From Fluviibacter sp039805725 (GTDB lineage Bacteria; Pseudomonadota; Gammaproteobacteria; Burkholderiales; Rhodocyclaceae), in NCBI GenBank assembly GCA_039805725.1, contig JBDLTT010000025.1, forward strand, positions 1 through 29,835: a stretch of 29,835 bases of DNA, given 5' to 3'. The notes beneath the pieces are model-generated. The model did no database searches and had not been told where the DNA came from. It saw nothing but the letters and a program-made list of their open reading frames with translations. The position numbers and the translations under genes were made by a program. Below are positions 1 to 7,368 of the stretch, piece after piece. Each line of letters opens with the position of its first letter. The first letter of the stretch is position 1.

Positions 1-398
<398 letters not shown>

Positions 399-526
399 AT
401 AACCTTGAATTGCAAGGTGCTCTAAGAACTGCAGTACGCTGCAATCACAACAAATCCTAATACGGCATACCTTCTCCAGATACGGTTCGATGTCCGACTC
501 ACGTCAAAACACCGAACCACCCCCTT

Positions 527-643
527 TGCTTGGCGGCCATAGCCTCTTGGACCCACCCCTTCCCATCCCGAACAGGACCGTGAAACGAGAACGCGCCAAT
601 GATAGTGAGCACTTCGCTTGCGAAAGTAGGTCACCGCCAGGCT
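527..643 (+). rRNA. rrf: 5S ribosomal RNA
   Basis: The 5' strand GCTTGGC (528-534) pairs with GCCAGGC near 636-642 to close helix I, with one G-U pair. The body carries the conserved CCCATCCCGAAC segment of loop B/C and a GAAAGTAGG segment typical of proteobacterial 5S rRNA. Length of about 117 nt fits. It follows 23S rRNA in the same operon and is followed after 10 nt by an intrinsic terminator. Ends are approximate by one or two bases. Confidence 0.95.
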
Positions 644-652
644 CCCCATAAC

Positions 653-688
653 AAAACCCCATCCTAGAAAACCTAGGGTGGGGTTTTT
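653..688 (+). terminator. Intrinsic terminator of the rRNA operon
   Basis: A 15-bp stem (653-667 with 673-687, one G-U pair) closes a 5-nt loop and runs into a T tract at 684-688. It lies 10 nt after the 5S gene and separates the rRNA operon from ffs-dnaX. The A-rich 5' arm could let it work in both directions. Confidence 0.9.
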
Positions 689-758
689 ACTTTAACGGCA
701 CTAAAAAAGTGTCACACACGCCGCTACGGCGTTGACATTTAAATTCCCGATCCCATCC

Positions 759-787
759 ATCAACGCCAGTGTTTGCGCTGGTAGAAT
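759..787 (+). promoter_or_regulatory. Possible promoter of the SRP RNA gene (good -10, weak -35)
   Basis: TAGAAT at 782-787 matches the sigma70 -10 hexamer at five of six positions and would place the start at about 792-794, the inferred 5' end of SRP RNA. The sequence 17 bp upstream (759-764) is a poor -35. A perfect TTGACA at 732-737 is too far from this -10 and has no good -10 of its own. A small inverted repeat (718-723 with 727-732) lies further upstream. Confidence 0.4.
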
Positions 788-791
788 AACG

Positions 792-892
792 CGTGGCGGG
801 TCTCCTCGCATTGTTAGGTCGTGAATCGGGTCAGGTCCGGAAGGAAGCAGCCACAGCGACTGAGGCAAGTGCCGGGGGTCGGGCTCGCCACC
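792..892 (+). ncRNA. ffs: Signal recognition particle RNA (4.5S, bacterial small type)
   Basis: The conserved Ffh-binding domain is at 829-852: GGTCAGGTCC, the GGAA tetraloop, and AGCAGCC after it. The outer ends pair: 793-798 (GTGGCG) with 886-891 (CGCCAC), giving a hairpin of about 100 nt like E. coli 4.5S RNA (114 nt). It binds Ffh and helps target nascent membrane proteins to FtsY and the translocon. It lies directly upstream of dnaX, a common beta- and gammaproteobacterial order. No terminator separates them, so the transcript may continue into dnaX. Ends are inferred from base pairing. Confidence 0.92.
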
Positions 893-914
893 TTAATTTC
901 CCGGCATCCCATAC

Positions 915-2570
915 ATGAGCTACCAGGTACTCGCGCGCAAGTGGCGTCCAAAAACATTTGATTCCCTGGTGGGCCAGGATGCCGTTGTGCGTGCATTGAC
1001 ACATGCGTTGGACGCCAATCGCTTGCACCATGCCTATCTGCTGACCGGCACCCGTGGCGTTGGCAAGACCACCATCGCCCGGATTCTGGCAAAAGCACTG
1101 AACTGTGAGCAAGGGGTGTCATCAACACCGTGTGGCGTTTGTTCTGCCTGCCAGCAGATTGATGCAGGTCGCTTTGTCGACTATATCGAGATGGACGCGG
1201 CCTCCAATCGTGGCGTCGACGAAATGGTGCAGCTGCTGGAGCAGGCCACCTTTCTGCCGAGTGTGGGTCGTTACAAGGTGTACATGATCGACGAAGTGCA
1301 TCAGCTTACTTCGCATGCGTTCAATGCCATGCTGAAGACGTTGGAAGAACCCCCGGCGCACGTCAAATTTATCCTCGCGACCACCGATCCACAGAAGATT
1401 CTGGTGACGGTGCTGTCACGCTGCTTGCAGTTCAATCTGCGACAGATTTCACCTGCCCAGTTGTCGGCGCACTTGTCGCATGTCCTGGCAGGTGAGGGGA
1501 TTCCGGCCGATGCTAAAGCGCTCGACCTGATTGCCCGCGCGGCCGGTGGCAGCGTGCGGGATGCGTTGTCATTGCTGGATCAGGCGATTGCCCATGGTGC
1601 CGGCTCGGTGCAGGGGGATCAGGTTGGCCAGATGTTGGGAACGACCAATCTTTCCCGGATGTTGACGATGCTGGCTGCGCTGATCCAAGGTGATGTAGCC
1701 GGCGTACGTTCGCAGGTACACCAAATGGCCGAAGCGACCTTGTCGTTTGAGTCAGCACTGGATGACCTGGCCCGTCTGGCTGTGGCGCTGCAATTGATGC
1801 AGTTTGATGCTTTCGATGGCGCACAAGAGTTTTCTTCTCTGGCGCAAGATGACGCGAACCAATTGCGTGATCTTGCTAGCCAATGCTCCCGACCCTATGC
1901 GCAGTTGATCTACCAAGTAGCGACCCGGTCGCGCGCTGATCTCCGCCTGGCACCGGATCCTGCCCATGGTTTTATGATGGCGATGTTGCGCTTGTTGACC
2001 GTGCACCCGGGGCATGCGGCAACGTCCCAACCAATGCCGCATGGTGTAGTTGTATCTTCTCCGATGCCTGCTACCGCATCAGCTGCGAGTACGGTGCAAG
2101 CCGATGACAGCCCAGTGCCCCCGCGTCCCGTTGAGCCGGTTCGGTCAGTTACAACGCCACAACCTTCGCAATCATCAGCCGGATTTAGCCCAGAGGCCTG
2201 GCCACAGCTTGTCGACCAACTGGGTCTCAAGGGCATGACTCGCGAACTGGCGCAGCATAGTGCCTGTCAGTCGTTTGTCGATGGCCTGATGGTTTTGAAT
2301 TTGCCGGCAACGCATCGCCAGTTGCAAATGCCCGCTTCTGAACAGCGACTTGCGCAGGCGCTGTCGGAGAAGATGGGTGCACCGGTTCGCGTGCGCTTTG
2401 ATGTTGTGGAACAGGTTGGCGTGACCGCTGCCGTTCTGAAGCAGGAAGCAGCCACCGAACGCATGAATAATGCAGTGGCCGCGATCGAAAGCGATCCGGT
2501 TGTGCAGGAGATGATCGACGTTTTTGATGCGAAGTTAATCGATGGCTCAATTCGCCCACTGGCGGGTTGA
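915..2570 (+). CDS. dnaX: DNA polymerase III subunits gamma/tau (clamp loader ATPase)
   Basis: The product (551 aa) is the motor subunit of the clamp loader, which loads the beta clamp at the replication fork. Visible in order: Walker A GTRGVGKT (45-52), four zinc-binding cysteines (64, 73, 76, 79), Walker B with IDE at 125-127, and the SRC arginine-finger motif (168-170). A Pro/Ser/Ala-rich linker follows (about 366-420), then a C-terminal domain (424-551) like tau domain V, which binds the polymerase alpha subunit. It is shorter than E. coli tau (643 aa), mostly in the linker and domain IV region. I see no A-AAA-AAG slippery site, so the E. coli-style frameshift that makes gamma is not evident. 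The start fits the conserved N-terminus (MSYQVLARKWRP), although no clear Shine-Dalgarno precedes it. ybaB and recR follow, the classic trio. Confidence 0.97.
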   Translation: MSYQVLARKWRPKTFDSLVGQDAVVRALTHALDANRLHHAYLLTGTRGVGKTTIARILAKALNCEQGVSSTPCGVCSACQQIDAGRFVDYIEMDAASNRGVDEMVQLLEQATFLPSVGRYKVYMIDEVHQLTSHAFNAMLKTLEEPPAHVKFILATTDPQKILVTVLSRCLQFNLRQISPAQLSAHLSHVLAGEGIPADAKALDLIARAAGGSVRDALSLLDQAIAHGAGSVQGDQVGQMLGTTNLSRMLTMLAALIQGDVAGVRSQVHQMAEATLSFESALDDLARLAVALQLMQFDAFDGAQEFSSLAQDDANQLRDLASQCSRPYAQLIYQVATRSRADLRLAPDPAHGFMMAMLRLLTVHPGHAATSQPMPHGVVVSSPMPATASAASTVQADDSPVPPRPVEPVRSVTTPQPSQSSAGFSPEAWPQLVDQLGLKGMTRELAQHSACQSFVDGLMVLNLPATHRQLQMPASEQRLAQALSEKMGAPVRVRFDVVEQVGVTAAVLKQEAATERMNNAVAAIESDPVVQEMIDVFDAKLIDGSIRPLAG

Positions 2571-2571
2571 G

Positions 2572-2580
2572 TTATCCACA
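2572..2580 (+). promoter_or_regulatory. Consensus DnaA box
   Basis: TTATCCACA is a perfect match to the strong DnaA binding site. It begins two bases after the dnaX stop codon, in the 34-bp gap before ybaB. It is alone, so it is not an origin. It may be chance: roughly one TTATNCACA match on either strand is expected per 30 kb of random sequence. Confidence 0.35.
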
Positions 2581-2604
2581 ACTTGTAAAACAGGGAGTAC
2601 GACA

Positions 2605-2940
2605 ATGCGTGGCATGGGTGGTATGGGTGGTCTGGGCAATCTGATGAAACAGGCCCAGCAGATGCAGGAACGGATGAAGCAGGCTCAGGCTGAGCTGGCA
2701 ACGGTCGAGGTTGAAGGACAGGCGGGTTCCGGCATTGTCAAAGTGGTGATGACCTGTGCGCACGCCGTACGCCGTATCACGATTGATCCAGCCGCCATGG
2801 ATGACCGTGAAATGCTGGAAGACCTGGTGGCGGCAGCCGTGAACGACGCCGTGCGTCGGGTGGAAGAGACTTCGCAGAGCAAAATGTCGGGTTTTACGGC
2901 GGGTCTCAATCTGCCGCCGGGTTTTAAGCTTCCGTTCTGA
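2605..2940 (+). CDS. ybaB: Nucleoid-associated protein, YbaB/EbfC family
   Basis: The 111-aa product is a small dimeric DNA-binding protein that coats the nucleoid; E. coli YbaB is 109 aa. A Gly/Met-rich start (about 1-12) precedes a Lys/Gln/Glu-rich helix (15-33), then the alpha/beta core with the conserved segment around VKVVMTC, and a C-terminal tail rich in Gly and Pro. ATG 2605 is chosen because an AGGGAG Shine-Dalgarno lies 7 nt upstream (2592-2597) and the protein then matches the family N-terminus. An in-frame ATG at 2542 would overlap dnaX and add residues foreign to the family. It sits between dnaX and recR as in most proteobacteria. Confidence 0.95.
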   Translation: MRGMGGMGGLGNLMKQAQQMQERMKQAQAELATVEVEGQAGSGIVKVVMTCAHAVRRITIDPAAMDDREMLEDLVAAAVNDAVRRVEETSQSKMSGFTAGLNLPPGFKLPF

Positions 2941-2946
2941 TTCGTC

Positions 2947-3543
2947 GTGTCGGCAACGCTTGAAAGTCTGATCGAGGCACTGCGCTGCCTACCGGGCGTT
3001 GGCCCGAAGTCGGCTCAACGTATGGCCTATCACCTCCTGCAACATGACCGCGAGGGGGCGGCTCGCCTGGCCTTTGCTGTGGACTCGGCCATCAAGCGGA
3101 TCCAGCATTGCGAACGTTGCAATACCTATACGGAAACGCCAGTTTGCGAGCGCTGCCAGTCGGACCGGCGGGATCCTTCAGTACTTTGTGTGGTCGAGTC
3201 TCCGGTTGATCTGAATATGATCGAACAGACCCAAGCCTATAATGGCCTCTATTTTGTGCTCATGGGGCGGATTTCCCCCCTGGATGGCCTGGGACCGCGT
3301 AATCTGCGCCTGGATCAGCTCGTTGCTCGCGCCGGTGACGGTATTGTCCGGGAGGTGATTTTAGCGACCAATTTCACCAACGAAGGCGAGGCAACGGCCC
3401 ATTTTGTGAGCGAAATGCTCAAAAAACAGGGTCTCAAGGTCTCCCGGATTGCGCGTGGGGTGCCAGTAGGCGGGGAGCTGGAGTTTGTCGATAGCGGAAC
3501 GCTTGCGCAGGCGCTGAGGGAGCGCCGACGGGTGGAATCCTGA
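2947..3543 (+). CDS. recR: Recombination mediator protein RecR
   Basis: RecR (198 aa, usual length about 200) works with RecO and RecF to load RecA on SSB-coated single-stranded DNA at gaps. Visible: N-terminal helix-hairpin-helix around LPGVGPKSAQRMA (15-27), a zinc finger with Cys 55, 58, 67 and 70, and a Toprim domain from about 79 with the VVESP segment. The start is GTG, 6 nt after the ybaB stop; I see no earlier plausible start and no strong Shine-Dalgarno, so translation is probably coupled to ybaB. It is the last gene of the ffs-dnaX-ybaB-recR unit. Confidence 0.96.
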   Translation: MSATLESLIEALRCLPGVGPKSAQRMAYHLLQHDREGAARLAFAVDSAIKRIQHCERCNTYTETPVCERCQSDRRDPSVLCVVESPVDLNMIEQTQAYNGLYFVLMGRISPLDGLGPRNLRLDQLVARAGDGIVREVILATNFTNEGEATAHFVSEMLKKQGLKVSRIARGVPVGGELEFVDSGTLAQALRERRRVES

Positions 3544-3561
3544 ATTGTCTTTGCGTATAAT
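3533..3561 (+). promoter_or_regulatory. Putative sigma70 promoter of petABC
   Basis: TATAAT at 3556-3561 is a perfect -10. The hexamer 17 bp upstream (3533-3538, TGGAAT) overlaps the end of recR and is only a partial -35. The predicted start near 3568 gives a leader of about 35 nt with a GGGGAC Shine-Dalgarno (3591-3596) before petA. Confidence 0.55.
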
Positions 3562-3602
3562 CTTAAAAATTCATTAAGTCTGAACACTCTGGGGACAAAT
3601 CC

Positions 3603-4196
3603 ATGAGCAATGAGCAGAAAGTAGATCCCAGCCGTCGCCGGTTACTGGTAACCACTGCGGCGATTGGGGGTGTGGGTGCAGTTGCCGCTGCGATCCCTTT
3701 CGTTAGTAGCTTGCTGCCTTCTGCGCGTGCTCGTGCCGCGGGGGCGCCGGTTGAGGCCGACATCAGCAAACTCGAACCCGGTCAGATGATGGTGGTGGAA
3801 TGGCGTGGCAAACCCGTGTGGATCCTGAACCGCACTCCCGAAATGCTGGGCACACTACCCAAACTGAATGAGGCAGTGGCTGATCCGAACTCGGAGAAGC
3901 CGCAGCAGCCGGAGTACTGCAAGAACGAACATCGTTCGATCAAGGACAATGTCTGGGTTGCGATTGGTATCTGTACCCACTTGGGTTGCTCACCCTCGTC
4001 GAAGTTCTCTGAAGGCGCATCACAGGGTATGCCGGGCGACTGGCTGGGTGGATTCCTGTGTCCCTGCCACGGTTCGACCTTTGATCTGGCTGGCCGTGTC
4101 TTCAAGGACAAGCCGGCACCGACCAACCTCGAAATTCCGCCGCACGCCTATCTGAGCGATACCCGCCTGATCATTGGCGAAAGCAAAGGAGCCTGA
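3603..4196 (+). CDS. petA: Ubiquinol-cytochrome c reductase, Rieske iron-sulfur subunit
   Basis: This 197-aa subunit carries the 2Fe-2S centre of the cytochrome bc1 complex and passes an electron from ubiquinol to cytochrome c1 on the periplasmic side. The N-terminus has a twin-arginine type signal anchor (SRRRLL at 10-15) followed by a hydrophobic stretch (16-38). Cluster motifs CTHLGC (124-129) and CPCHGS (153-158) give ligands Cys124, His126, Cys153 and His156 and the Cys129-Cys155 disulfide. petB follows after 2 bp, so the three pet genes form an operon. An ATG with a GGGGAC site 6 nt upstream supports the start. Confidence 0.97.
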   Translation: MSNEQKVDPSRRRLLVTTAAIGGVGAVAAAIPFVSSLLPSARARAAGAPVEADISKLEPGQMMVVEWRGKPVWILNRTPEMLGTLPKLNEAVADPNSEKPQQPEYCKNEHRSIKDNVWVAIGICTHLGCSPSSKFSEGASQGMPGDWLGGFLCPCHGSTFDLAGRVFKDKPAPTNLEIPPHAYLSDTRLIIGESKGA

Positions 4197-4198
4197 CG

Positions 4199-5500
4199 AT
4201 GGCCAGCAACAAGCACTTTGACAAGTACAAGTCCGACGGTAGCGTAGGTGGTAATCTTCTGGAGTGGATTGACGCACGCTTCCCCCTGACCTCGACCATC
4301 AAGGGTCACCTCACCGAGTACTACGCGCCGAAGAATTTTAACTTCTGGTACTTCTTTGGCTCGTTGGCGCTGCTGGTTCTGGTTATCCAGATTGTGACGG
4401 GTATTTTCCTGGTCATGAACTACAAGCCGGACGCCAACCTCAACGAAAGTGGTATCCCGATTGCCTTCGCCAGCGTCGAATACATCATGCGTGACGTGCC
4501 GGGTGGCTGGCTAATTCGCTATCTGCACTCCACTGGTGCTTCGGCGTTCTTCGTGGTGGTTTATCTGCATATGTTCCGCGGTCTGCTTTACGGCTCGTAT
4601 CGCAAACCACGCGAGCTGCTCTGGGTGTTCGGCACGCTGATCTTCTTGTGCCTCATGGCCGAGGCCTTCATGGGTTACCTGTTGCCATGGGGGCAGATGT
4701 CGTTCTGGGGTGCCCAGGTGATTATCAACCTGTTTGGCGCGATCCCGGTGATTGGCCCGGATCTGTCGACGCTGATTCGCGGTGATTTCGTGGTGGGCGA
4801 TGCAACGCTCAACCGCTTCTTCTCGTTGCACGTGATTGCCGTGCCACTCATCCTGATTGGTCTCGTTGCTGCCCACCTGGTCGCACTGCATGAAGTGGGT
4901 TCGAACAACCCCGACGGCATCGAGATCAAGGAAAAGCTGGATGCCAATGGCAATCCGCTGGATGGCATCCCGTTCCATCCGTACTATACGGTGAAGGACA
5001 TCGTCGGCGTAGTGGTCTTTCTGTTCGTCTTCTCAATCGTGGTCTTTTTCGCGCCGGAAGGTGGCGGTTATTTCCTGGAGTACAACAACTTCTTCCAGGC
5101 AGACCCCCTGAAGACACCGCCGCACATTGCGCCGGTCTGGTACTTCACCCCGTTCTACTCGGTGTTGCGTGCGATTGTGTGGCCGATCCTCGGTATCGAC
5201 GCCAAGTTCTGGGGTGTGGTTGGTATGGGCGCATCCGTGGTAATCATCGCCTTCCTGCCCTGGCTGGATCGCAGTCCGGTCAGATCGATCCGCTACCGCG
5301 GTCCGATTTTCAAGACCGCGCTGACCGTGTTTGTGATTGCCTTCTTTATTCTGGGCTACCTTGGCACCCAACCCCCGTCGTACTGGGGTGAGAAGATTTC
5401 CCAGGTTTGTACGCTGATTTACTTCGGCTTTTTCCTGGCCATGCCCTGGTATTCGAAGATCGACAAATACACCATTCCGCCTGAGCGCGTGAACGGCTAA
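4199..5500 (+). CDS. petB: Ubiquinol-cytochrome c reductase, cytochrome b subunit
   Basis: This 433-aa, multi-spanning inner membrane subunit holds two b hemes and both quinone sites of complex III. Heme ligands are seen as His110 and His124 in helix B and His211 and His226 in helix D. It is a full-length bc1-type cytochrome b, not the split b6/subunit IV form. The Qo-site motif reads PVWY instead of PEWY; to my knowledge this variant is common in beta- and gammaproteobacteria. AAAGGAG (4185-4191), inside the end of petA, is a strong Shine-Dalgarno 7 nt before ATG 4199. petC follows after 13 bp. Confidence 0.98.
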   Translation: MASNKHFDKYKSDGSVGGNLLEWIDARFPLTSTIKGHLTEYYAPKNFNFWYFFGSLALLVLVIQIVTGIFLVMNYKPDANLNESGIPIAFASVEYIMRDVPGGWLIRYLHSTGASAFFVVVYLHMFRGLLYGSYRKPRELLWVFGTLIFLCLMAEAFMGYLLPWGQMSFWGAQVIINLFGAIPVIGPDLSTLIRGDFVVGDATLNRFFSLHVIAVPLILIGLVAAHLVALHEVGSNNPDGIEIKEKLDANGNPLDGIPFHPYYTVKDIVGVVVFLFVFSIVVFFAPEGGGYFLEYNNFFQADPLKTPPHIAPVWYFTPFYSVLRAIVWPILGIDAKFWGVVGMGASVVIIAFLPWLDRSPVRSIRYRGPIFKTALTVFVIAFFILGYLGTQPPSYWGEKISQVCTLIYFGFFLAMPWYSKIDKYTIPPERVNG

Positions 5501-5513
5501 CGGGATAGCAATC

Positions 5514-6254
5514 ATGAAAATCAAGAATCTTATTGCTGCAGTACTGATGGTTCCCGCGCTGGGCTTCGCCAGTGGTGAAGCGCTTCATCTCGATAAGGCG
5601 CCGAATCTGCAGGGCAACAACGCTGCGCTGCAAAACGGGGCGAAGCTCTTCGTCAACTATTGCCAGAACTGTCATGGTGCTTCGTTCGTCCGTTACGAGA
5701 AACTTCAGGACCTGGGTCTGACCGAGCAGCAGATCAAAGACAACCTGATGTTCACCGGCGACAAAATTGGCGATACCATGAAAGTTGCTGCACGCCCGGA
5801 TGAGCAGAAGAAGTGGTTCGGTGTTGTCCCGCCGGATCTGACGCTGGAGGCTCGTGCACGTGCATCCGGTGATGGTAGCGGTGCCGACTGGATCTACACC
5901 TATCTGCGGAGCTTCTACAAGGATGATCTGCGTCCGACCGGCTGGAATAACGTGGTCTTCCCGAATGTGGGTATGCCTCATGTCCTTTGGCAGTTGCAGG
6001 GTGTGCAGGTTCTCGAAATCACCAAGGATGAGCAGGGCGTTGAGCACAAGAAGCTTGTACTCGCCGAGCCAGGACAGCTGACGCCGGAGCAGTACGACAA
6101 GCAGATCGCAGATCTGACGGCCTTTATCGTCTGGATGGGTGAGCCGGGTGCAGGGACCCGCAAAGCCATCGGCTTTGGCGTTCTGGCCTTCCTGGCGGTT
6201 CTTTTCGTGGCAGCCTATGCCCTGAAGAAGAACTACTGGAAAGACATTCACTGA
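5514..6254 (+). CDS. petC: Ubiquinol-cytochrome c reductase, cytochrome c1 subunit
   Basis: Cytochrome c1 (246 aa) takes electrons from the Rieske protein and hands them to soluble cytochrome c. It has a cleavable signal peptide (cleavage probably near Ala19), the heme-binding CQNCH (50-54), and Met154 in NVGMPHVLW as the likely sixth heme ligand. A C-terminal transmembrane anchor at about 219-239 ends in a lysine-rich tail on the cytoplasmic side. It is the last gene of petABC; an intrinsic terminator follows at 6290-6324. Confidence 0.97.
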   Translation: MKIKNLIAAVLMVPALGFASGEALHLDKAPNLQGNNAALQNGAKLFVNYCQNCHGASFVRYEKLQDLGLTEQQIKDNLMFTGDKIGDTMKVAARPDEQKKWFGVVPPDLTLEARARASGDGSGADWIYTYLRSFYKDDLRPTGWNNVVFPNVGMPHVLWQLQGVQVLEITKDEQGVEHKKLVLAEPGQLTPEQYDKQIADLTAFIVWMGEPGAGTRKAIGFGVLAFLAVLFVAAYALKKNYWKDIH

Positions 6255-6289
6255 GTAGTAAACGACAGCGTTTTTTGACGCTGCAGGGC

Positions 6290-6324
6290 TCGGGGTCGAC
6301 GAGGTTCGATCCCGATCTTTTTTT
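6290..6324 (+). terminator. Intrinsic terminator between petC and sspA, abutting the sspA ribosome binding site
   Basis: A 10-bp stem (6290-6299 with 6306-6315, one G-U pair) closes a 6-nt loop and is followed by TC and seven T residues (6318-6324). The T tract touches the GGAGGA Shine-Dalgarno of sspA (6325-6330), so there is no room for an sspA promoter downstream. Transcripts of sspA must pass this hairpin, which makes it a likely attenuator or partial terminator. Confidence 0.75.
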
Positions 6325-6338
6325 GGAGGATCTAGATC

Positions 6339-6935
6339 ATGATGCACTTGTACTCGGGAACCGTTTGCCCGTTCAGTCACCGCTGCCGGATTGTGCTGTT
6401 CGAGAAAGGCATGGACTTCGAGATTCACGACATCGACTTGATGAACAAGCCAGAAGATCTGGCGGTCATGAATCCACACAACCGTGTACCGGTGTTGGTC
6501 GAGCGCGATCTGATTCTTTATGAGCCTAATATCATCAATGAGTACATTGATGAGCGCTTCCCGCACCCCCAGCTCATGCCGCCTGACCCGGTGCAGCGCG
6601 CCCAGGCGCGCCAGCTTTTGAATGGTATGGAGCGCGAAATTTTTGCATTCATCGATCCGGTCGAACGCAAGTTGAAGACCGCTGATAAGGCGCGTAGTGA
6701 AATTCGTGACCGCCTGATCGAAATCGCCCCAATCTTCAACAAACAAAAGTACTTGTTGGGGGATGAGTTCTCGATGCTCGATGTGGCGATTGCCCCGCTA
6801 CTGTGGCGTCTGGATCACTATGACATCACCTTGCCTAAGTCGGCGGCGCCGTTGTTCAAGTACGCTGAGCGTATCTTCAGCCGCCAAGGGTTCATCGACT
6901 CGATGACCCCACAAGAAAAGATCATGCGTAAGTAG
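6339..6935 (+). CDS. sspA: Stringent starvation protein A (RNA polymerase-associated, GST fold)
   Basis: SspA (198 aa) is a glutathione S-transferase-fold protein that binds RNA polymerase and affects stationary-phase and stress gene expression. The thioredoxin-like half (about 1-75) contains SGTVCPFSHRCR and VPVLVERDL. The PHPQLMPP segment (76-83) matches the surface loop conserved in SspA. An all-helical half follows, with the conserved LLWRLDHYDI, and the tail (MTPQEKIMRK) resembles that of E. coli SspA. GGAGGA at 6325-6330 supports ATG 6339; ATG 6342 is an alternative. The petABC-sspA-sspB order is typical of beta- and gammaproteobacteria. Confidence 0.95.
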   Translation: MMHLYSGTVCPFSHRCRIVLFEKGMDFEIHDIDLMNKPEDLAVMNPHNRVPVLVERDLILYEPNIINEYIDERFPHPQLMPPDPVQRAQARQLLNGMEREIFAFIDPVERKLKTADKARSEIRDRLIEIAPIFNKQKYLLGDEFSMLDVAIAPLLWRLDHYDITLPKSAAPLFKYAERIFSRQGFIDSMTPQEKIMRK

Positions 6936-6943
6936 GGTGTCCT

Positions 6944-7357
6944 TTGCTTTCTAGCAAGCCATATCTAATCCGGGCATTGTGGTCGTGGTGCTGCGATGCC
7001 GGGTTTACGCCTTATCTCACCCTCTTTGTCGATGAGCAGTGCCGTGTGCCACTGGAGTATGTGCAGGACGGCACGCTAACGCTCAATCTCAGCCCTGCGG
7101 CAACCGGGTCACTCGATATTGGCAACGAGTGGATTATGCTCTCAGCCCGGTTTGGCGGTGTGCCACGTGAACTGATTTTTCCCGTGGGTGCAGTAACCGG
7201 TATTTTTGCCCGAGAAAATGGCGCTGGGATGGAGTTCGCTTACGAGCCTTCGGTCGTGACAGAGATACCATCGGAAAGCCCCAACCCGGCCGAGTCTGCC
7301 GATGAAACAACCGCAAGTTTACGGCCGGCTAAGCCGCACCTGCACCGGGTTAAATAG
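6944..7357 (+). CDS. sspB: ClpXP protease specificity-enhancing factor SspB
   Basis: SspB (137 aa) tethers ssrA-tagged proteins to the ClpXP protease. The N-terminal substrate-binding domain is clear (KPYLIRALWSWCCDAGFTPYL, 5-25, to about residue 100). An acidic, flexible linker follows (about 103-126), and the C-terminal PHLHRVK resembles the ClpX-docking tail of E. coli SspB. The start is an unusual TTG at 6944: there is no in-frame ATG or GTG between it and the sspA stop, and the family N-terminus begins exactly here. TAGGG (6933-6937) may serve as ribosome binding site. It lies 8 nt after sspA. Confidence 0.94.
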   Translation: MLSSKPYLIRALWSWCCDAGFTPYLTLFVDEQCRVPLEYVQDGTLTLNLSPAATGSLDIGNEWIMLSARFGGVPRELIFPVGAVTGIFARENGAGMEFAYEPSVVTEIPSESPNPAESADETTASLRPAKPHLHRVK

Positions 7358-7368
7358 AAAATTTACCC
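7347..7368 (+). other. Possible RNA hairpin spanning the sspB stop and the cbiX start
   Basis: GGGT (7347-7350) and AAAT (7352-7355) pair with ATTTACCC (7361-7368) across a 5-nt loop, with one bulged T. The stem contains the sspB stop region and ends at the base before the next ATG. A ribosome terminating on sspB would open it, so it could couple translation of the two genes. It is A/T-rich and may be weak. Confidence 0.3.

Noticed and set aside
732..737. Perfect TTGACA as -35 for ffs
   Set aside because: The distance to the TAGAAT -10 at 782 is 44 bp and no good -10 lies 16-18 bp downstream.
2542..2604. Earlier in-frame ATG for ybaB
   Set aside because: It would overlap dnaX, lacks a ribosome binding site and adds residues not found in the family; ATG 2605 has AGGGAG at proper spacing.
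3510..3526. Perfect 6-bp hairpin near the end of recR as a terminator
   Set aside because: No T tract follows, and it lies in Arg/Glu-rich codons that easily give such repeats.
6301..6314. GAGGTTCGATCCCG looks like a tRNA T arm
   Set aside because: No acceptor stem, anticodon arm or CCA can be fitted around it; it is the loop and 3' arm of the terminator before sspA.
5346..6746. A 466-codon open frame on the - strand across petB end, petC and sspA
   Set aside because: It is antisense to three certain genes, has no recognisable domain, and reflects codon bias of the + strand genes.
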